DNA of 64,000 bases from Amycolatopsis sp. GM8. Lineage in GTDB: Bacteria > Actinomycetota > Actinomycetes > Mycobacteriales > Pseudonocardiaceae. This document shows, in pieces, positions 30,295-38,183 of this stretch. The notes below the pieces were generated by a model. That model saw only the letters and a list, made by a program, of their open reading frames with translations. It searched no databases and was not told the DNA's origin. Made by a program: the position numbers and the translations under genes. How positions within the stretch are numbered: position 1 is the first letter of the stretch; the number at the start of each line of letters is the position of its first letter. The stretch spans positions 1 to 64,000 of the forward strand of contig NZ_JAJKFK010000009.1 of assembly GCF_021653975.1 (NCBI RefSeq). Reading direction: 5' to 3'.

Positions 30295-30347
30295 TCCCTC
30301 CCGTATATTCCACGTGGACTATACGGGAGGGACTGAGGCCCTGTCGA
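30295..30347 (-). promoter_or_regulatory. padR-MFS promoter with 38-bp palindromic operator
   Basis: TCCCTCCCGTATA (30295-30307) and TATACGGGAGGGA (30320-30332) are perfect 13-bp inverted arms. The 12-bp centre holds CCACGTGG, so 36 of 38 positions are symmetric. On the minus strand, TATAGT (30318-30323) can be the -10 and TCGACA (30342-30347) the -35, with an 18-bp spacer. The palindrome therefore overlaps the -10 and start site. It is not followed by a T-run, so a terminator is unlikely. Confidence 0.75.
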
Positions 30348-30379
30348 GCTTGGCCTCACGCACCCCCGCCCCCGGCCGC

Positions 30380-30530
30380 GAGTCCGACGCCTGCGTCGGC
30401 GAGTCGGACGTTCGCGTCGGCGAGTCGGACGTCTGGCGCGGCACGAGTGTCGAACTCACCGTCGCGAGTGTCGAGTTCGGCGTCCTGAGTGTCGGACTCG
30501 CGGTCTTGGGGGTCGGACTCGCCGGTACGT
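30380..30530. repeat. 21-bp-period repeat array D1 (GTCSGACTC class, diverging)
   Basis: Three reverse-core units (GAGTCCGAC or GAGTCGGAC) start at 30380, 30401 and 30422. Four forward units (GTGTCGAACTC, GTGTCGAGTTC, GTGTCGGACTC, GGGTCGGACTC) start at 30447, 30468, 30489 and 30510. Spacing is exactly 21 bp within each orientation, with a few extra bases at the switch. Together with D2 it fills the gene-free stretch 30333-30711. Confidence 0.9.
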
Positions 30531-30546
30531 GCCGGTCGCGCCTGGT

Positions 30547-30690
30547 GTGTTTGCCGGTCACGCGGGTGAGTTGGCGCCTCGCGCGGGTGAGTTGGCCGCG
30601 TGCGGCGCCAACTCACCGACGTGGGCGGCCAACACGCCCGCGTGGCGGGCCAACACGCCCGCGTGGCGGGCAAACACGCCGGTCAGGCGG
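30547..30690. repeat. 21-bp-period repeat array D2 (GTGTTTGCC/GAGTTGGC class, converging)
   Basis: Forward units start at 30547 (GTGTTTGCC), 30568 (GAGTTGGCG) and 30589 (GAGTTGGCC). Reverse units start at 30607 (GCCAACTCACC), 30628 and 30649 (both GCCAACACGCCCGCGTGG) and 30670 (GCAAACACG), all on a 21-bp pitch. At the switch, GGTGAGTTGGC (30586) and GCCAACTCACC (30607) give an 11-bp stem with a 10-nt loop. It is separated from D1 by 16 bp and from the accE stop by about 20 bp. Confidence 0.9.
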
Positions 30691-30711
30691 CGCGGTGGAG
30701 GAGGCGGGCCG

Positions 30712-30930
30712 TTAGCGCGGGAAGGCTGAGGCGCGCCAGGAGCCCGCGCCCGGGTGCAACGGTTGCCGCAGGGAGCGGGCCCGGTCGGCCCAGCGCGATC
30801 GGGGCTCGTCGGAAGCGGGCGGGGCCGGTGCGAGAGAGGCCGCCGCCACGACCGCTGTCAGGGCCGCCAGTTCGTCATCGTCCGGGTTGCCCCGCACGAT
30901 TCGCAGCACCGGCCGCTGCTCGCCGCTCAC
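30712..30930 (-). CDS. accE: Acyl-CoA carboxylase epsilon subunit
   Basis: This 72-residue small basic protein has the AccE layout: an N-terminal strand [21 protein letters not shown], an Ala/Pro linker, and the conserved [11 protein letters not shown] and [14 protein letters not shown] at the end. It binds the AccA-AccD complex and raises activity in actinobacterial propionyl/acetyl-CoA carboxylases. The GTG start overlaps the accD stop by 4 bp. Confidence 0.93.
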   Translation of the reverse strand: MSGEQRPVLRIVRGNPDDDELAALTAVVAAASLAPAPPASDEPRSRWADRARSLRQPLHPGAGSWRASAFPR

Positions 30931-32570
30931 AGGGGGATGTTCCCGTGCTTCTTGGGCGGCAGCGTTTCGCGCTTTTCGCGCAGCACCGCGAGTGCGCGCA
31001 CGATGTGGCCGCGGGTGTGGGCGGGCGCGATGACCGAGTCGACGTACCCGCGCTCGGCCGCTTCGTACGGGTTGAGCAGCGCGTCCTCGTACTCCTGGAT
31101 CAACTCCGCCCGCACCGCATCCACATCGCGACCCTCATCGGCCGCCTTCGCGAGTGTCTTGCGGTACACGATGTTCGCCGCGCCCTGGGCGCCCATGACC
31201 GCCACCTGCGCGGTCGGCCACGCGAGGTTCAGGTCCGCGCCGAGGTGCTTGGAACCCATCACGTCGTACGCGCCGCCGAACGCCTTGCGCGTGATGACCG
31301 TGACGAGCGGGACCGTGGCCTCGGCGTAGGCGTAGATCAGCTTGGCGCCGCGGCGGATGATCCCGTTCCACTCCTGGTCGGTGCCCGGCAGGAACCCCGG
31401 CACATCGACGAACGTCAGCACCGGCACGTTGAACGCGTCGCAGGTGCGCACGAACCGGGCGGCCTTCTCGGACGCGTCGATGTCGAGGCAGCCGGCGAAC
31501 TGGGTGGGCTGGTTCGCCACGACCCCGACCGCGTGCCCGTCGACCCGGCCGAACCCGACCAGCACGTTGGGCGCGAACAGCTCGTGCACCTCGAGGAACT
31601 CCCCGTCGTCCAGGACGCGGGTGAGCACCTCGTGCATGTCGTACGGCTGGTTCGGTGAGTCGGGGATCAGCGTGTCCAGCTCCCGGTCGGCGTCGGTGAC
31701 ACCGTCCGCAATGGACTCACCGGCCGCTTCGGACGAGCCGTAGACCGGCGGGTCGGACAGGTTGTTCGAGGGCAGGAACGACAGCAGTTCCTTCACGTAC
31801 GCGATCGCGTCTTCCTCGTCCGAGCCGAGGTAGTGCGCGTTGCCCGACTTCGTGTTGTGCGTGCGCGCGCCGCCGAGCTCCTCGAACGTGACCTCCTCAC
31901 CGGTCACCGTCTTAACCACGTCCGGACCGGTGATGAACATGTGCGAGGTCTGGTCCACCATCACCACGAAGTCCGTCAGCGCGGGGGAGTAGACGTGCCC
32001 GCCCGCGTTGGCGCCCATGATCAGCGAGATCTGCGGGATCACGCCCGAAGCGTGGGTGTTGCGGCGGAAGATCTCGCCGTACAGGCCGAGCGACACCACG
32101 CCTTCCTGGATGCGCGCGCCGCCGCCCTCGTTGATGCCGATGATCGGGCGGCCGGTCTTGATCGCCAGGTCCATCACCTTGACGATCTTCTCGCCGTACA
32201 CCTCACCGAGTGAACCGCCGAACACGGTCACGTCCTGGCTGAACACGCACACCGAACGGCCGTCGATGGTGCCGTAGCCGGTCACCACGCCGTCGCCGTA
32301 GGGCCGGTTCTTCTCCTGCCCGAAGTTCGTCGACCGGTGCCGCGCGAGCTCGTCCAGCTCCACGAACGAACCCGGGTCCAGCAGCAGGTCGATCCGTTCG
32401 CGGGCGGTCTTCTTGCCCCTCGCGTGCTGGCGTTCCACCGCGCGGGCCGAACCGGCGTGCACCGCTTCCTCGTACCGCAGGTAGAGGTCGGCGAGCTTGC
32501 CGGGCGTGGTGTGGATGTCGGGCTCGTCCGGCGGTGGCGTCCCGATCGGCTCCGTCGCGCTGCTGCTCAT
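30927..32570 (-). CDS. accD: Propionyl/acyl-CoA carboxylase beta subunit
   Basis: This 547-residue carboxyltransferase transfers CO2 from biotin on AccA to propionyl-CoA, giving methylmalonyl-CoA. Signatures are [72 protein letters not shown] and [25 protein letters not shown]. It matches mycobacterial AccD5, which is also followed by accE. Product use by MutAB (5-9 kb in this window) or by polyketide synthases is inference. It is cotranscribed with accE. Confidence 0.95.
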   Translation of the reverse strand: MSSSATEPIGTPPPDEPDIHTTPGKLADLYLRYEEAVHAGSARAVERQHARGKKTARERIDLLLDPGSFVELDELARHRSTNFGQEKNRPYGDGVVTGYGTIDGRSVCVFSQDVTVFGGSLGEVYGEKIVKVMDLAIKTGRPIIGINEGGGARIQEGVVSLGLYGEIFRRNTHASGVIPQISLIMGANAGGHVYSPALTDFVVMVDQTSHMFITGPDVVKTVTGEEVTFEELGGARTHNTKSGNAHYLGSDEEDAIAYVKELLSFLPSNNLSDPPVYGSSEAAGESIADGVTDADRELDTLIPDSPNQPYDMHEVLTRVLDDGEFLEVHELFAPNVLVGFGRVDGHAVGVVANQPTQFAGCLDIDASEKAARFVRTCDAFNVPVLTFVDVPGFLPGTDQEWNGIIRRGAKLIYAYAEATVPLVTVITRKAFGGAYDVMGSKHLGADLNLAWPTAQVAVMGAQGAANIVYRKTLAKAADEGRDVDAVRAELIQEYEDALLNPYEAAERGYVDSVIAPAHTRGHIVRALAVLREKRETLPPKKHGNIPL

Positions 32571-32619
32571 ACGTCCGGAGCTTAACTACGACGCAAGGGG
32601 CGCGTGTGTGGCGTGAACC

Positions 32620-33375
32620 TCACCGCTGGGCGAGCGCCGACGCGAACAGCTCCTTCAACCGGGCCGGCCACGCGGCCAGTTCCGTGTCCGCCCGCTCGGC
32701 CGGCACGACGTGGGTCAGCTCCACGCGGGTGCCGAAGTCCGGATCGGCGAACAGTTTCCAGCGGACGCCTTCGATCGGTTCCAGCGATTTCCGCACGATG
32801 GGCTGGGCTTCCTCGACCGGCTTCCACACCAGGTCGAGGGCGAAGTGCAGCTCGGCCCTGTCGGCGATGTCGACGCGGGTTCCTTCGGCGAGGCCGAAGA
32901 CGTCGAGGTAGTGCTCCATCGCGGGGAGCCACTCGGTGAACGGCTCCGCCTCGCGCCCTTCGAGTCGCGCGTCCAGCGCGCCGAGGCAGTGGTCCCAGCC
33001 CGCCGCGTTGCGACCAGCCGCGAGGCGACCGAGCTCGCCACCGCCGAGCGTCTGCGAGAAGTAGAGGACACAGCCGTCACCGTCCGGCACGAGTTCGAAC
33101 CGCAGCACGTCCTTGTTCCACCTGAACGCGTACACCTTCGGCGGGTCGAGTTCGAGGATCTCGCCGCCGCGGTCACCGTCGATCGGGGCCGCGTCCGGGA
33201 AGGTGAAGGTCATCGGCGCGCCGATCTTCAGCTCGGTCTCGACGGCGGCCGGGAACCAGTGCGTCATCTCTGCCGGGTCGGTGATCGCCCGCCACACCTT
33301 CTCGACGGGATGCTTGAACCGCCGCTCGAACCGCAGCACCGTGCTCTCGTCGAGGGTCTCCATCTTCGCGTCCAT
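32620..33375 (-). CDS. SRPBCC (AHSA1-like) domain protein
   Basis: This 251-residue protein has the AHSA1/START-like fold signature at its N-terminus (LRFERRFKHPVEKVWRAITD, EMTHWFPA, GGEILELDPPKVYAFRW), then a second region that looks like an additional SRPBCC-like segment. Such proteins bind hydrophobic ligands. It starts right after the arsR stop, forming the common ArsR-SRPBCC pair, so it is likely controlled by that repressor. Confidence 0.85.
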   Translation of the reverse strand: MDAKMETLDESTVLRFERRFKHPVEKVWRAITDPAEMTHWFPAAVETELKIGAPMTFTFPDAAPIDGDRGGEILELDPPKVYAFRWNKDVLRFELVPDGDGCVLYFSQTLGGGELGRLAAGRNAAGWDHCLGALDARLEGREAEPFTEWLPAMEHYLDVFGLAEGTRVDIADRAELHFALDLVWKPVEEAQPIVRKSLEPIEGVRWKLFADPDFGTRVELTHVVPAERADTELAAWPARLKELFASALAQR

Positions 33376-33687
33376 CTACTCGTCTCCTTGCTGGTCCAGG
33401 TGTCGTTCGAGGGCGTCGAAGCTGGCTTCCCACATCCGCCGGTACGGGGCGAGCCAGGAATCCAGCTCGACCAGCGGCTGCACCCGCAGCCGGTACCAGC
33501 GGCGTTGCGCGTCCTGTCGCACCTCGACCAGGCCCGCCTCACGCAGGACCTTCAGGTGTTTCGACACGGCGGGCTGGGTCAGCGAAAGCCGCTCGACCAG
33601 GTCGCCCACCGGGCGCTCCCGCACGCGCAGCAGGTCGAGGATCTCGCGGCGCCGGGGTTCGGCCAGCACCTCGAACGTTGATGCCAT
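33376..33687 (-). CDS. ArsR family transcriptional regulator
   Basis: This 103-residue winged-helix repressor contains FEVLAEPRRREILDLLRVRE, VGDLVERLSLTQPAVSKHLKVLREAGLVEV and the wing RWYRLRVQPL. No metal-binding ELCVCD-type motif is present, so a metal sensor is unlikely. A TATATT -10 (33694-33699 on the minus strand) is exactly 6 nt before the ATG, suggesting leaderless expression. It is first of a two-gene operon with the SRPBCC gene. Confidence 0.9.
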   Translation of the reverse strand: MASTFEVLAEPRRREILDLLRVRERPVGDLVERLSLTQPAVSKHLKVLREAGLVEVRQDAQRRWYRLRVQPLVELDSWLAPYRRMWEASFDALERHLDQQGDE

Positions 33688-33700
33688 GACGGTAATATAA

Positions 33701-34525
33701 CTACTGAGGCATGTTCGCTGTCAAGAACCGGCCCGGCGTGAGGCCGTAGTAGCGCTTGAACCAGCGCGTCAGGTGACTCTGGTCGGCGAAGCCCGCGCTC
33801 GCCGCCGCTTCGGCGGGCGTGTGGCCGTCGACGAGCAACCGCCGCGCGGCGCGCAGACGGAGCTGGCGCTGGTAGTCGCTCGGCGCAAGTCCATAGGCAG
33901 CAACAAAAGCGCGGTGCAACGCGAAACGGCTGCAGCCCGCGGCCTCGGCGAGATCGTCCGCGCGAAGGTCTTCGGCGCAGGCGGCGTCGAGCAAATCCCG
34001 TGCCCGCTTGACTTCCACGGGCAGGTACCGGGTGCGCGCGGGACGGGTCGAGCCGCGGCGGACCAGTGCGCGGACGGCCGCGTGCACGGCTTCGTCCTGT
34101 GCCAGCCGACTTTCCCCGAGTGTCCCGTGTAGATGGTGGAGGGTGTCGGCGAGCACGGTGTCGTCGAGTACCGGCTCGGCGAACAACGGCAGACCTGTCG
34201 GCCGATCTGCCGTGTCCCGCAACACATCCGCGATCAGCTGGGGTCCGATGTGGACCATTCGGTAGGTGAAGCCCGCCGGTAGCGCGGCCTGGCCGTCGTG
34301 CGGATCGTCCGGGTTGAACGCCATCACCATCCCGGCCGCGCTCGTGCGTGCCGCACCCCGGCAGGTGAACGCCTGCGCGCCGGACTCGGTCACGCCGAAC
34401 GAGTAGGTCTCGTGGCTGTGCCGGTGATACACGTGCCGCTCGAAATGGGCGTGCATCGCCTCCAGCGGCCGGTCGCCCGCCCGCCAGTAGCTCGCCCAGT
34501 CGGTCACCCGCCCATTGTCCCGCAC
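33701..34525 (-). CDS. AraC family transcriptional regulator
   Basis: This 274-residue protein has an N-terminal cupin-like sensing domain (ERHVYHRHSHETYSFGV) and a C-terminal double HTH: LAEAAGCSRFALHRAF, then SAGFADQSHLTRWFKRYYGLTPGRF. The GTG at 34525 is used; a GTG at 34507 is an alternative. It is divergent from a DUF2000 gene by 44 bp, a pairing seen in other actinobacteria. Confidence 0.9.
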   Translation of the reverse strand: MRDNGRVTDWASYWRAGDRPLEAMHAHFERHVYHRHSHETYSFGVTESGAQAFTCRGAARTSAAGMVMAFNPDDPHDGQAALPAGFTYRMVHIGPQLIADVLRDTADRPTGLPLFAEPVLDDTVLADTLHHLHGTLGESRLAQDEAVHAAVRALVRRGSTRPARTRYLPVEVKRARDLLDAACAEDLRADDLAEAAGCSRFALHRAFVAAYGLAPSDYQRQLRLRAARRLLVDGHTPAEAAASAGFADQSHLTRWFKRYYGLTPGRFLTANMPQ

Positions 34526-34569
34526 GAGCGTTCAAGACGGCCGGGTCTCAGCGGGACGACGATGCCGGC

Positions 34570-34974
34570 ATGAACACGAAGATCGCCGTGGTGGTGCGGG
34601 AAGACCTCGCTCAATGGCAGCGGCTCAACGTGACGGCGTTCCTGGTCAGCGGGGTCGCCGCGCGGTTCCCGGAAACGGTCGGCGCCGAGTACGGGGACGC
34701 GTCGGGGCAGCGATACCTGCCGATGTTCGGGCAGCCGGTGCTCGTGTACCAGGCCGATGCCGGCGCGGTGAAAATCGCACACCAGAAGGCCATCGAGCGG
34801 GAGCTGGCCGTCGCGGTCTACACCGAAGAACTGTTCGCCACCAGCAATGATGTCGACAACCGAGCCGCTGTGCGCGCTGTGCCGACCGAAAAGCTTGCGC
34901 TCGTCGGCATCGCGATTTACGGCGGGCGGAATGCGGTCGACAAGGCACTCAAGGGGCTTTCGTTGCATCCTTGA
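34570..34974 (+). CDS. DUF2000 family protein
   Basis: This 134-residue protein has the DUF2000 pattern: KIAVVVREDLAQWQRLNVTAFL near the start, YLPMFGQPVLVY in the centre and KLALVGIAIYGGRNAVDKALKGL at the end. The fold resembles peptidyl-tRNA hydrolase 2, but activity is unknown. It is likely regulated by the adjacent AraC protein. Its 3' end overlaps the convergent tetR gene by 26 bp. Confidence 0.86.
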   Translation: MNTKIAVVVREDLAQWQRLNVTAFLVSGVAARFPETVGAEYGDASGQRYLPMFGQPVLVYQADAGAVKIAHQKAIERELAVAVYTEELFATSNDVDNRAAVRAVPTEKLALVGIAIYGGRNAVDKALKGLSLHP

Positions 34975-35566
34975 AACCGCGGAGGAGGAGTTCCAGCCCC
35001 TCGCGGAATTCCTCCTCCGCCCGGATCCCGCGGGCGGCCTTCGCCGTTTCCGCCAGCACCGGGAAATGCTTCTGCTCGCTCAAAACCGTCGTGCCCGCGC
35101 CGTCGAGCGGGCTGTAGTAGCCGGTCTGCAGGGCGCCGAGCACGTAGCTCAGGTACGCGCGGAACGCGATCGCCCGGTTCTTGCCGGTGAATCCCGCTTC
35201 GCCGAGTACGCCGAGCACGATCTCGCCCCATTGCCGCGAGACGATGGAGTTCTGCCGGTGGATCAACAGCAGCGGCACGACGGCCGGATGCGCGCCGACG
35301 GCCTGGCGGACCCGTTCGCCGAGGATATGCAGCCGCGTGAACGGGTCACCCGCCGGTAGTTCGAGTTCGGTGTAGCTGAGCACGCTGTCGACGACGAGTT
35401 GTTCGAGTTCGCCACGGTCGTTGACGTAGCGGTAGAGCGACATCGTGCCCATGCCGAGTTCCTTCGCGACCGCGCGCATCGACAGGCCGTCGAGCCCGTC
35501 GCGGTCGAGGACCGTAAGGGCTGCGGCGGCCAGCTGGGTCGGGTTGAGCGAGCGAGGTCGTGGCAT
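34949..35566 (-). CDS. TetR family transcriptional regulator
   Basis: This 205-residue protein starts at the ATG at 35566 (MPRPRSLNP). The HTH covers LAAAALTVLDRDGLDGLSMR and ELGMGTMSLYRYVNDRGELE, and the remainder resembles the TetR C-terminal domain of TetR-class repressors. It is divergent from the peroxiredoxin-like/DUF899 operon, and two palindromes lie between the starts. Confidence 0.9.
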   Translation of the reverse strand: MPRPRSLNPTQLAAAALTVLDRDGLDGLSMRAVAKELGMGTMSLYRYVNDRGELEQLVVDSVLSYTELELPAGDPFTRLHILGERVRQAVGAHPAVVPLLLIHRQNSIVSRQWGEIVLGVLGEAGFTGKNRAIAFRAYLSYVLGALQTGYYSPLDGAGTTVLSEQKHFPVLAETAKAARGIRAEEEFREGLELLLRGFKDATKAP

Positions 35567-35577
35567 GGCGCTTGACA

Positions 35578-35619
35578 GCGTACAGGGTACGCGTAACGTC
35601 GTAAGCGTACAGCGCACGC
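35578..35619. promoter_or_regulatory. Two TetR-type operator palindromes
   Basis: GCGTAC-AGG-GTACGC (35578-35592) is a perfect 6-3-6 palindrome, and GCGTAC-AGC-GCACGC (35605-35619) repeats it with one mismatch, 27 bp downstream. They occupy the 69 bp between divergent tetR (35566) and the peroxiredoxin-like gene (35636), so one repressor can control both. Confidence 0.65.
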
Positions 35620-35635
35620 CTACGAGGGAGTCAGC

Positions 35636-36202
35636 ATGCGAGAGTTCGAGACCGTCACCGGCGGGCAGATCACCGTCCCCGACCCGGATTGCCTGGTACA
35701 TCTCCAGTTCCGCCGCTTCGCCGGATGCCCGGTGTGCAACCTTCACCTGCAGTCGGTGCGGCGGCGGCACGACGAGATCGTCCGGGCCGGGATCCGTGAG
35801 GTCGTCTTCTTCCACTCGCCGGTCGACGAGCTGCGCGAACACGTGACCGAGCTGCCGTTCGCGGTGGTCGCGGATCCGGACAAGCGGGTTTATGTCGAGT
35901 ACGGCGTGGAATCCGCGCCGCGTGCGCTGCTCGACCCGCGAGCGTGGGGCCCGATCGCGCGCGCGATCTTCCTCGGGCTCGTGCGCCGGGCGCCGCTGCC
36001 TTCGCGCAGCCCGGTGGGCGGCCGGCTCGGTTTGCCCGCGGACTTCCTGATCGCCCCGGACGGTGCGGTCGTCGCGAGCAAGCACGGCGAGCACGCGTAC
36101 GACCAGTGGTCCGTCGACGAAGTTCTCGCGTACGCCGATGAGTTCCGGGCCGCGCGCGAGTCCAACCGGAAAAGGACCGACGAATCGAGGAGCAGAGGAT
36201 GA
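35636..36202 (+). CDS. Peroxiredoxin-like (AhpC/TSA) protein
   Basis: This 188-residue protein has a thioredoxin-fold core with the redox pair GCPVC (Cys31, Cys34) in FRRFAGCPVCNLHL, FPxx-type strands (VVFFHSP, PFAVVADPDKRVYVEYGV), and GLPADFLIAPDG near the end. It is probably a thiol peroxidase-like or FAD-independent thiol reductase. The ATG follows GAGGGAG. It overlaps the DUF899 gene by 4 bp (ATGA), forming a two-gene thiol-redox operon under TetR control. Confidence 0.85.
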   Translation: MREFETVTGGQITVPDPDCLVHLQFRRFAGCPVCNLHLQSVRRRHDEIVRAGIREVVFFHSPVDELREHVTELPFAVVADPDKRVYVEYGVESAPRALLDPRAWGPIARAIFLGLVRRAPLPSRSPVGGRLGLPADFLIAPDGAVVASKHGEHAYDQWSVDEVLAYADEFRAARESNRKRTDESRSRG

Positions 36203-36945
36203 GCCTGCCGCAGGTCGTTTCCCGGGAAGACTGGCTGGTCGCACGCAAGGAACTGCTCGCACGGGAAAAGGCCGCGACGCGGGCGCGCGACGAGCTCAAC
36301 GCCGCGCGGCGCGGCCTGCCGATGGTCGAGATCGAGAAGGAATACGTGTTCGAGGGCCCGTACGGGCAGGTCAGCCTGCTGGACCTGTTCGAGGGGCGCC
36401 GGCAGCTGATCGTGCAACATTTCATGTTCGGCCCGGATTGGGATTCCGGCTGCCCGGGTTGCACGGCGGGGAGTGACGAGATCTCGGCCGGCCTGCTCGC
36501 GCATCTCGGCGCGCGGGACACCACGCTCGCCGCGATCGCTCGTGCGCCCTGGGAAAAGGTCTCGGCTTACCGGGCGGAGCGCGGCTGGCAGTTCCCGTTC
36601 TATTCTTCGTACGGCAGCGATTTCAACTACGATTTCCATGTCACGCTGGACGATTCGGTGCTGCCGGTCGAGTACAACTACCGCACCGCGGCCGAACACC
36701 GGGCGGCGGGCACGGCCGGTTATGTCGACGGTGACCAGCCCCTCGAACGCCCCGGTCACAGCTGTTTCCTGCGGCTCGGTGACGACGTCTTCCACACGTA
36801 TTCGACGTACGGCAGGGGAGACGAATCACTCGGCGGTTCGTACTATTTCCTCGACCTCACGGCGCTCGGTCGTCAGGAGGACTGGGAGGAACCAAAGGGC
36901 CGCGCGGAAAGCGTCAGAGCGGCGATTCCCGATTTCGCGGAGTGA
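36199..36945 (+). CDS. DUF899 family thioredoxin-like protein
   Basis: This 248-residue DUF899 protein starts with the family helix SREDWLVARKELLAREKAAT and has the strand FEGPYGQVSLLDLFEGRRQLIVQHFMF, the CxxC motif GCPGCT, and YSSYGSDFNYDF. DUF899 proteins have a thioredoxin-like fold and often adjoin TetR or stress regulators. Reaction is not known. It is translationally coupled to the upstream peroxiredoxin-like gene. Confidence 0.88.
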   Translation: MSLPQVVSREDWLVARKELLAREKAATRARDELNAARRGLPMVEIEKEYVFEGPYGQVSLLDLFEGRRQLIVQHFMFGPDWDSGCPGCTAGSDEISAGLLAHLGARDTTLAAIARAPWEKVSAYRAERGWQFPFYSSYGSDFNYDFHVTLDDSVLPVEYNYRTAAEHRAAGTAGYVDGDQPLERPGHSCFLRLGDDVFHTYSTYGRGDESLGGSYYFLDLTALGRQEDWEEPKGRAESVRAAIPDFAE

Positions 36946-36960
36946 CGTTTCCCAAGGCCG

Positions 36961-37533
36961 TTATCGGCTGCGGGCCTTTACGTGCATTCGCTCTCCCTGG
37001 GGGCCGAACAGGCTCAGGAACTCCGCCGGGCGGGAGTCGGCGTTGCCGAACCAGTGCGGCACATGCGTATCGAACTCCACGACCTCGCCCGCGCGCAGGA
37101 CGACGTCGTGTTCCCCGAGTACGACGCGCAGTTTGCCGTTCAACACGTACAGCCACTCGTATCCCTCGTGCGTCCGCAGGTCCGGCTCGGTGCGGCTGCC
37201 GCCGGGCAGGATGTGCTTGAACGCCTGCAGCCCGCCCGGGTTCCGGCTCAGCGGCACGATCGTCATCCCGCCCCGCACCATCGGCCGCAGGTGCACCCGC
37301 GGATCCCCGGTCGGCGGCGCGCCGACCAGCTCATCGAGCGGCACCCGGTGCGCCCGCGCGAGCGGCAGCAACAGTTCCAGGCTCGGCTTGCGGCTGCCCG
37401 ACTCCAGCCGCGAAAGGGTGCTGACCGAGATCCCCGTCGCCTCGGACAGTTCCGCCAGCGTCGCCCCGTTCTGCTTGCGCAGCGCCCGCAGCCGGGGGCC
37501 GACGGCGGTGAGCACCTGATCGAGTTCGGTCAT
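36961..37533 (-). CDS. XRE-family regulator with C-terminal cupin
   Basis: The 190-residue protein starts at the ATG at 37533. Residues 10-65 are the HTH_3 domain (LRALRKQNGATLAELSEATG, STLSRLESGSRKPSLELLLPLA) and the C-terminal part is a cupin_2 barrel (HEGYEWLYVLNGKLRVVLG, VVEFDTHVPHWFGN). This architecture typically senses a small molecule. A palindrome abuts the start codon, so autoregulation is likely. Confidence 0.9.
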   Translation of the reverse strand: MTELDQVLTAVGPRLRALRKQNGATLAELSEATGISVSTLSRLESGSRKPSLELLLPLARAHRVPLDELVGAPPTGDPRVHLRPMVRGGMTIVPLSRNPGGLQAFKHILPGGSRTEPDLRTHEGYEWLYVLNGKLRVVLGEHDVVLRAGEVVEFDTHVPHWFGNADSRPAEFLSLFGPQGERMHVKARSR

Positions 37534-37573
37534 CCTGCTATTGCAGGTTCGGCAAGTCGTTTTGTCAAACGAC
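37534..37573. promoter_or_regulatory. Two inverted repeats upstream of the XRE-cupin gene
   Basis: CCTGC-TATT-GCAGG (37534-37547) touches the start codon, and GTCGTTT-TGTC-AAACGAC (37556-37573) lies 8 bp further up. Both are perfect palindromes. They may be two operator sites of the adjacent regulator. The rest of the gap to 37737 shows nothing recognisable. Confidence 0.5.
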
Positions 37574-37751
37574 GCGGTGTGGCCTACGAGACACCCGGCG
37601 CGGGAAGGGATTCCCGGCGGGCGGATGTTGTGCGAATTGGACGCCGGGAAAGGCCCCGGCCGTCCGAGCCGCCCAGGCCGCTGGTGGACCTGCCCGACTC
37701 GCATACGAGATGGTGATGCCGCCATTCGTGGCGGCGTGGAGGTTTTCGGCA

Positions 37752-38138
37752 ATGTCTGTCAACGCGCGTTACGGAATCAACGTACTCGGTATTCTCGCCG
37801 GTGCTTTCGTCGCGATCGCAGCCGTGGCATTCACGGCCCCGGTCGCCGGCTGGCTCGGGTTCGGTGTCTTCACCGGGCTGACCGTCATCGGCGCACTCGG
37901 TGCGGTGTTCGCCAAGCGGGTGTCCGCGCGGATCGGGCACGGCGTACTCGGCCTGGTGGGCCTGTGGTCGCTGATCGCGGCACTGGTCTTCACCACCCCG
38001 GCGCTCGTGTTCGCCGACGCGCTCGCCGTGGTCCTGGTCGCGCTGGTGGACCTGACCGTGCACGAGCTGTCGACCGAGCGGGTCGTGCACCAGCTGGAGG
38101 TCCGGACCACCGAGCCCGTCGCGAAGGCTGTTGCCTGA
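37752..38138 (+). CDS. Small four-helix membrane protein
   Basis: This 128-residue product has about four hydrophobic helices (GILAGAFVAIAAVAFTA, WLGFGVFTGLTVIGALGAVF, LGLVGLWSLIAALVF, ALAVVLVALVDL) and a short acidic/basic tail. I do not recognise the family. The ATG at 37752 follows GGAGG by 9 nt; an earlier in-frame ATG has no ribosome site. Confidence 0.72.
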   Translation: MSVNARYGINVLGILAGAFVAIAAVAFTAPVAGWLGFGVFTGLTVIGALGAVFAKRVSARIGHGVLGLVGLWSLIAALVFTTPALVFADALAVVLVALVDLTVHELSTERVVHQLEVRTTEPVAKAVA

Positions 38139-38183
38139 CGCTGTCCCCGGAAACGCCCGGCGCCGTCGACGCGCCGGGCGTTC

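Noticed and set aside
30295-30332. 38-bp palindrome as a transcription terminator
   Set aside because: No T-run follows on either strand and it overlaps a plausible promoter of padR.
11917-30690. 21-bp arrays as CRISPR arrays
   Set aside because: There are no long identical repeats with unique spacers, the unit is 21 bp with a 9-bp core, and no cas genes are present.
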